A stretch of 6,206 bases of DNA from an uncultured Prevotellaceae bacterium (lineage in GTDB: Bacteria; Bacteroidota; Bacteroidia; Bacteroidales; Bacteroidaceae): contig OMTC01000121.1 in NCBI GenBank assembly GCA_900313845.1, positions 1 to 6,206 of the forward strand. The letters run 5' to 3'. Positions 1 to 6,100 of the stretch are shown one piece after another. The notes beneath the pieces are model-generated. The model had not been told where the DNA came from. It searched no databases and was given only the letters and a program-made list of their open reading frames with translations. Position 1 is the first letter of the stretch, and each line of letters starts with the position of its first letter. The position numbers and the translations under genes were made by a program.

Positions 1-89
1 AAGGTCGTCGTCTCGGTGACTGGGATACATTGCCTTCTGGCATCTACATCATCAATGTGAATGGCAAACAAATGAAAGTGAAGAAATAA
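1..89 (+). CDS. 3' end of a secreted protein with a T9SS type A-like C-terminal sorting tail (partial)
   Basis: Only the last 28 codons are visible, in the frame starting at base 3 and ending at TAA 87-89. The tail contains LPSGIYIINVNGKQMKVKK. It matches the usual pattern of the type IX secretion C-terminal domain: a Leu-Pro-x-Gly-Ile-Tyr-Ile turn and strand, a short Asn/Gly turn, then a final Lys-rich strand at the extreme C-terminus. In Bacteroidota such tails direct a Sec-exported protein through the T9SS outer-membrane translocon and are usually cleaved during surface attachment. The body of the protein lies outside the window, so its function is unknown. It ends 14 bases before the start of the giant gene on the same strand, which suggests co-transcription. 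The sorting-tail call rests on pattern recognition of a short segment. Confidence 0.75.
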   Translation, partial: GRRLGDWDTLPSGIYIINVNGKQMKVKK

Positions 90-103
90 AAAATGCAAGC
101 ATT
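87..103 (+). promoter_or_regulatory. Short A-rich intergenic leader without Shine-Dalgarno
   Basis: Only 14 bases separate the upstream TAA from ATG 104. The stretch before the start is A-rich (AAATAAAAAATGCAAGC) and has no GGAGG-like element, as is common in Bacteroidota, where ribosome binding often depends on A/T-rich leaders. There is no room for an independent promoter or terminator, which favours read-through transcription from the upstream gene. An earlier ATG at 93 gives only four codons (MQAL) before TGA 105-107, so 104 is the usable start. Confidence 0.4.
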
Positions 104-166
104 ATGAGATACTTCAAATTCCAACTATTGACCATCTTGGTCTGCTTGGCGTCGGCAATGCAGGCA
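104..166 (+). other. Sec signal peptide (residues 1-21)
   Basis: The first residues are MRYFKFQLLTILVCLASAMQ followed by Ala21-Gln22. They show a basic start (Arg2, Lys5), a hydrophobic core (Leu8 to Ala16) and a likely signal peptidase I cut after Ala21, with Ala18 as an alternative. Gln just after the cut is common in Bacteroidota exported proteins. Cys14 lies inside the hydrophobic core and is preceded by Ile-Leu-Val, which is a poor lipobox, so a lipoprotein is unlikely. Confidence 0.85.
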
Positions 167-3100
167 CAAACCAATGTGTTGCGCGTGGACAGTGTGAGCT
201 ATCCAGCGGGAAAGACCTTGAGTTTGCCCATTTTGCTCGAGAATACTAGCGACATCACTGGTGTGCAGTTTGAGATTTCCTTGCCTGTCGAACTGCCAAC
301 CGACAGCGAAACGGGTAACCCCGTTATCAATTTGTCGAAGAAACGTGCTGCCAACCATCAATATACTTGCAGAAATATGGGCAGGCAGTGGCGGAATCAG
401 GGCGGAATAGAATACTATTACAACTACCGTATCATTGTTTTTAGCGACGACAATGCCCTTTTGCTCGACAATACGGGAACTCTGCTTACGCTGGACTTGT
501 CCCTGCCAGTCACACTTGCTAATGGGGCGAAGTTACCAGTCTATTTGCAGAGCAAATCCGTAGTGCTCAGCGATAGGCAGATGAACAATGTGGTGAGTGA
601 GCAAAAAGACGGTCTAATCACCATCGAGGAAATTCCTCGTCCCGACTTGATGCCTTCCGACATCAGTTTCAAGAAAACGCAAGTCACTCCTGGCGACACC
701 ATCGAACTGACATGGAAAGTGCAGAACGTGGGAGCCGTTGCAACCGAAGATGGATGGAGTGAGCAAATTTCGCTGTTTACCACCGATGGACGCGTGGTGA
801 AACTCCTGGAGACGATTTTCTACGACAAGACTTTGGCAGCGAAGGCAAGCGTGAATCGTTCAGCCAAAATTGCCGTTCCTTCTTTGCTCGGACTCGATGG
901 AAATTCGAAAGTGCGGGTGACGGTGGTGCCTACTGAGAAAACGGGTGAACATCCTTCGGTGCTCGACAATAACACGCAGGATAGTAAGGCTGCTCTCAAC
1001 GTGACGAAGGTACTGACGTTGGAACTCTCGAAACTGAAGGTGAGCGAAGGTTCTAGAGACCGCATCCAATGCAAGTTGAGCCGCAGTGGTCGTTGGTATA
1101 ATATCCAAGACTTCACCATTACTGGAACGAATGATTCTCGTCTGACGTTGCCAGCAAAGGTGACGATACCTTTAGGGCAGTCGGGCACCGTGTTCTATCT
1201 GAACGTAAACGACAATGATGTGCTTGACGAAGACTCCGTGGTGAGTATCGAAGTGAGCGGCTACGGCTATGCTCCAGCCACTGCTCGTTTGGTTATCGAG
1301 GACAATGAATACCCACCTCTCACGGTGAAGGCTTCGAAGTTGTTATTGACGGAAGGTGAGTCATTCGACTTGACTATCAGCACTACGAAAGCGCAGGCGA
1401 GTCCACTCGTGGTGACCTTGGCAAGTGAGGATAACAAGCGCTTCCAGTTCCCAGCACAGGCAACGATTCCAAAAGGGCAGAAGTCAGTAACGGTTAACGT
1501 GACAACGGTTGACGACGATATGCCTCACCTTGAGCAGTCGAATACGTTCACGGCTTCAGCTCAGAACTACACGGCAGGAGAAGCGGTTGTCATTCTTCAG
1601 GACAACGATATGCCAGTTCTATCACTCACTCTCACTCCCAATCAGGTGAGCGAGGCGGATGGCGTGACTGCCGTTTCAGCCGTGCTGAGTCGCACGGGAA
1701 ATACCGACAACAAGATTAGCATTCGTCTCTCGGATGATTCCCAAGGTGGTCTGTACTATAGTAACAGCACGCTCATCATGGACAAGGGTGTGGAGACCAT
1801 TTTCTTCAACTTGGGTCCTGTTGACAACAGCTTGCAGGATGGCGACCGCACTTACACGCTGCGTGCTGCCATTTGGGTGGCATCGTGCAGCTGTTCTGCT
1901 GGCGGTGAGTCGGCAGGTAGTGTGGAAGCTCGTCTCACCGTGCTCGACAATGATGGTGCGGCACTGAGCGTTAGTTCTCAGGCTGGTACCGTGAAAGAAG
2001 GTGGTGAAACAGTGCTTACTGTGAAGCGTAATACCACTTCGGATGTGAGCAGTCCGCTGACAGTCAAATTGAGTAGTAACTTCGATGACGACTTAGAGTA
2101 TCAGAAGACGGTCATCATCCCTGCTGGCAAGGTAAGTGCGGATGTGAGCGTGAAGTCGAAGAAAAACGATGTGAGTGGTGATTCCCACACGGTGATTTTC
2201 ACCGTTCAAGCCGATGGTTTTGCTTCGGGTACCTGCTTCCTGATTGTCACTGACCAGACACTTCCAGATGCACGCATCACCAAGATGGTTGCAAGTGAGA
2301 CAGAGGCAATGATAGGCTCGCCGTTCACGCTTTCGGTGACGATTGTCAACGATGGCTCCTATCCATTGGCAGCTTCCACTCCAGTGACTTTCTATCAAAA
2401 GGGCGAATCGAAGGCATTAGGCATCATGTACACTTCGGCAGAGATTCCAGTGGGTGGCTCAGAAACCATCGTGCGCAAGATGACACTGTCCGACAAGGTG
2501 GCAGACTATGTGTATTATGCCGTGGTGAACGAACAGCAGACGGTGAACGAGTTGATTTTCTCTAACAATAGTTCGGAGGAAGTGACGGTCAAGGCTACCT
2601 CACCATTCACTGCGAAGGTGGAGACCGATAAGAAGGTGTATCGTCAGGGCGACAAGGTGGTTATCAGCGGAAGCATTTCAGGTAACAAGACTGCTAACAC
2701 TGAAGTTGACGTTTATTTGATAAACGGTGGAGCACGCGAGGTGGAGACGGTAGTGACCGATGCTTCTGGACGATTCACGATGGAGTGGCAATTGTTCGAT
2801 TTGCAGTCGGGTCACTTCGGTGTAGGAGCATGCTACAAGGATGACCCTACCACCGAAGAGATGGCATCGTTCGACGTGTATGGACTGAAACGTGCCGACT
2901 CGAAATACATCACTTGCGACGTGACGATTGGAGACCCTATTCAAGGTGTGGTTGATTTGGTCAACCCTGGCACATTGACTCTGACGGGCGTGAAGGCCGA
3001 GATGCAGGAAGCTCCTGAAGGCTTTAATGCTACATTCGAACTTCCTGCTTCGATAGCTGGTGGCAAAACGGTGGGCATGACTTACCGCCTAAACCCTACA

Positions 3101-6100
3101 ATCCCTACGGAGGGTAATGAATGGCAAATCATCAAAGTGCGTATCACCAGCAAAGAGGGTGTTTCGCTCAATGTGACCATGCACGTCTATGCTCGTTTGG
3201 CACAAGGAAATTTGGTGGTTGAGAAGCAGAATCTGAACACCACCATGGTGAAACAGACAGGACGTGACTATAGTTTCAACCTTACCAATACGGGTAAGGG
3301 CAATACGGGCAAGATTACGCTTTCGTTGCCTGACTGGATGAAACCGCTAAGTGGTGCGACGATGCCTGGACTGAACCAGAACGACACTGCCACCATTGTG
3401 CTACGTATGACTCCAACCGACGACATGCAACTCAATGTGCCTGTAACGGGTAGGATTGGTATCAACTGCGAAAACGGTAACGGTACCTATATGAATTTCT
3501 CTGTTACTCCTGTGAGCAATGCCATTGGTACGCTGGTCATCGATGTGTGCGATGAATACACCTACTACACCGAGGAAAAACCTCATGTTAGTGGTGCTGA
3601 AGTGGTCATTCGCAATCCTATCACGGGAGCACTCGTGATGCAGGGAGTGACGGGTAGCGATGGTCTTTTCAGTGTGGAACTGAATGAGGGTTACTATCAG
3701 GTGAATGTGACTGCCGACAAACACAATGCCTACCAGAACAACTTGCTCGTAGACCCTGATAAAGTCACTACCGAAGTGGTGAACCTCAGTTATCAGGCGG
3801 TGAGTGTGAGCTGGAGCGTGGAGGAGACGGAAGTGGAAGATGAATACAACATCACTACCACCGTGAAGTACGAAACCAATGTGCCTACACCTGTGGTGGA
3901 AATGGTGATACCTGACAAGGTGGAAGTGACGCAGTTGGGCGTGGGCGAGAGCATCATCTTCTATGCTGTTCTGACCAACAAGGGTTTGATCACTGCACAG
4001 CAAACTGTGTTCTCCCTCCCTGAAACGGCAGGTGCCTACAAGTGGGAACCTCTGGTAGAGTGTAAGGATTTAACGCTTGCACCTCAGCAGTCGTATGTCA
4101 TCCCTGTGAAGGTGACACGCATGGAGGAGGAAAGCTCGGCTGAATCGCCACGGCGTGCACCGTCGAAGAATGGGTGCAAGACTGAACCGCGCGTGGAGTA
4201 CTGGTGGGATTGTGGTAAAGATTGGCATTGGCACCAATATAGTCGAACCATCCAATATGAGGTTTGTCCTTCCACGGGCGGAAGCAGTGGTGGCGGTGAT
4301 GCTGCGCCAATGGGCGGTTTGGGCAATCCTAATGGTCCAAACATCCTGAGCTATTTCGGCTACGACTGGACGAAGCATATTGATGCTACTAATCTTTGTG
4401 TTCCTTGTTTGGTGAATGCAACTATAGCTTTAGCAGATTTGGGCGATTGCGCGAGCCTGTTCATAGATGGCCCGATAGGTTGTGTTTGGGGCTTCGCATC
4501 GACTCTTTTGAAAAATCTCCATAAGTATGCAACGAATAAGGAGGTGTCGTTCTGGAGTGACTGGTTTGTTCCTATCGGTATGTCTATTGGCGGTTGCATG
4601 CCTGGTATGACTGGTAAGGTGTTTGGTGCCATCGGTTGCATCATGAGTCTGGATGACATTATTCGAGGTGGATGCGGTGCACCCGATGCTCCAAAACAAA
4701 AGAAGATAGCTGGCAAAAAGAAAGCTTCCACCGCTCCTGATTTCGTGACTGATTATTTGGAACAGACTTTGTGCTTTAAGCAGTATTTGGAGGCTTACAA
4801 GGCATATGCGAATGAATTCTTTGGCAGTGAGCGATGGACGGAAATATGTACTACAAAGGAATTATCTGACATGTTTGAAGGTCTGAACCGAGCTGCTCAG
4901 AAAAACTCGCCAATCAATGCCGACGATGTACGCTCCTTTAAACCACAGGATATTAGCGATGCTGAGTTCAATCAGTTTATCGAACGCATGAACAACTCGG
5001 ATGCTTATTATTTATCGAACATTCAACTTACTGCCTTCGATAATATGATTGACATCGACAAGATAGAAACCTATCTCACTGCCATGGAGGAAGCACAAAC
5101 CATTGCTCAATCGAAGGGTTATCAGAGTGTGGATGATTTGTTCGTTGATGAATTCGAGAAATTCAAGGAACGTCTTGCTGATGGTTCCAACTCCACTTGT
5201 GCCACTATTTCTCTGCAAATCAATCAGACAATGACGATGACGCGTCAGGCATTCCGAGGTACGCTCTCAGTGACGAACGGCAACACGGAGGTTCCGATGC
5301 GCGACGTGAAGCTGAAGCTGAAAGTGACCAATATGCAGACGGGTGCAATGGCAACGGCGAAGGAATTCGAAATGCACACGGAGAGTCTGAAGAATTTCGA
5401 AGGCGACTTGGACATGGAAAGCGGTTGGCTGTTGGGAGCCGACGAAACGGGTACGGCTACCATCCTCTTCATCCCATCGAAGTATGCGGCTCCAGAAGAG
5501 GCGGTTGACTATTCCTTCGGAGGCACACTGAGCTTCGTGGATCCAAGTAGCGGATTGGAAGTGAGCCGCGATCTCTTCCCTGTGACGCTCACTGTGAAGC
5601 CTTCGCCTGAACTCGACCTCACTTATTTCATGCAGCGCGACATCTATGGCGACGATGCGCTGACGGAGAATGTGGAGCCGATGGTGCCTGCGGAGTTTGC
5701 CCTCGTCATCAACAACAAGGGCTATGGCGATGCCACGAAAGTGAGGATGGTAACGAAGCAGCCTGAGATTGTGGAAAACAAGAAGGGATTGCTCATCGAC
5801 TTCGAGTTCGTGAGCTCACAACTCAATGGCAGCGAGAAGACCTTGGCGATGGGTGAAAGCATTCCAACCGAGTTTGGAACCATTCCTGCTCATTCTCAAG
5901 CCTATGCCCAGTGGTGGTTGCAGAGCAGCTTGCTCGGTCATTTCGTGGATTACGACATCGAAGCAACCCATGTGTCCAGCTATGGCAATGAGAATTTGTC
6001 GTTGCTCGACCAAGTTACCATCCACGAATTGGTGCATGGCTTCACGCCAAAAGTCAATGCCAATGCCAACGTCCGTGGCTTCCTTGTGAACGACGTGTTG

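Noticed and set aside
93..107. Four-codon mini-ORF (MQAL) whose TGA overlaps the ATG of the giant gene
   Set aside because: The ATGA overlap could mean translational coupling, but such a short frame in A-rich leader sequence arises easily by chance and nothing else supports it.
143..145. Cys14 as a possible lipoprotein acylation site
   Set aside because: The preceding residues Ile-Leu-Val do not fit a lipobox, and the Cys is inside the hydrophobic core with a better signal peptidase I site after Ala21.
820..1188. 122-codon minus-strand frame
   Set aside because: It is antisense to the CARDB and first Calx-beta domains; the plus-strand frame explains this sequence fully.
3401..4003. 200-codon open frame on the minus strand
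   Set aside because: It lies wholly antisense to the continuous plus-strand gene. Its product is rich in His, Arg and Ile as expected from reading the complement of Thr/Val/Asp/Asn-rich coding sequence, and shows no recognisable domain or start context.
4250..4330. Glycine-rich GGSSGGGD stretch as a possible short tandem repeat or recoding site
   Set aside because: The codons are mixed and not a perfect DNA repeat, and the frame continues normally on both sides; it reads as a flexible linker.
4360..4731. 123-codon minus-strand frame over the Cys-rich module
   Set aside because: It was considered because the module is unusual, but the plus-strand frame is uninterrupted through it and the antisense product has no signal, motif or plausible initiation region.
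5197..5508. 103-codon plus-strand frame with an Arg/Asp/Gly/Glu-rich product
   Set aside because: It is an out-of-frame reading of the giant gene, whose own frame gives a coherent beta-domain sequence here.
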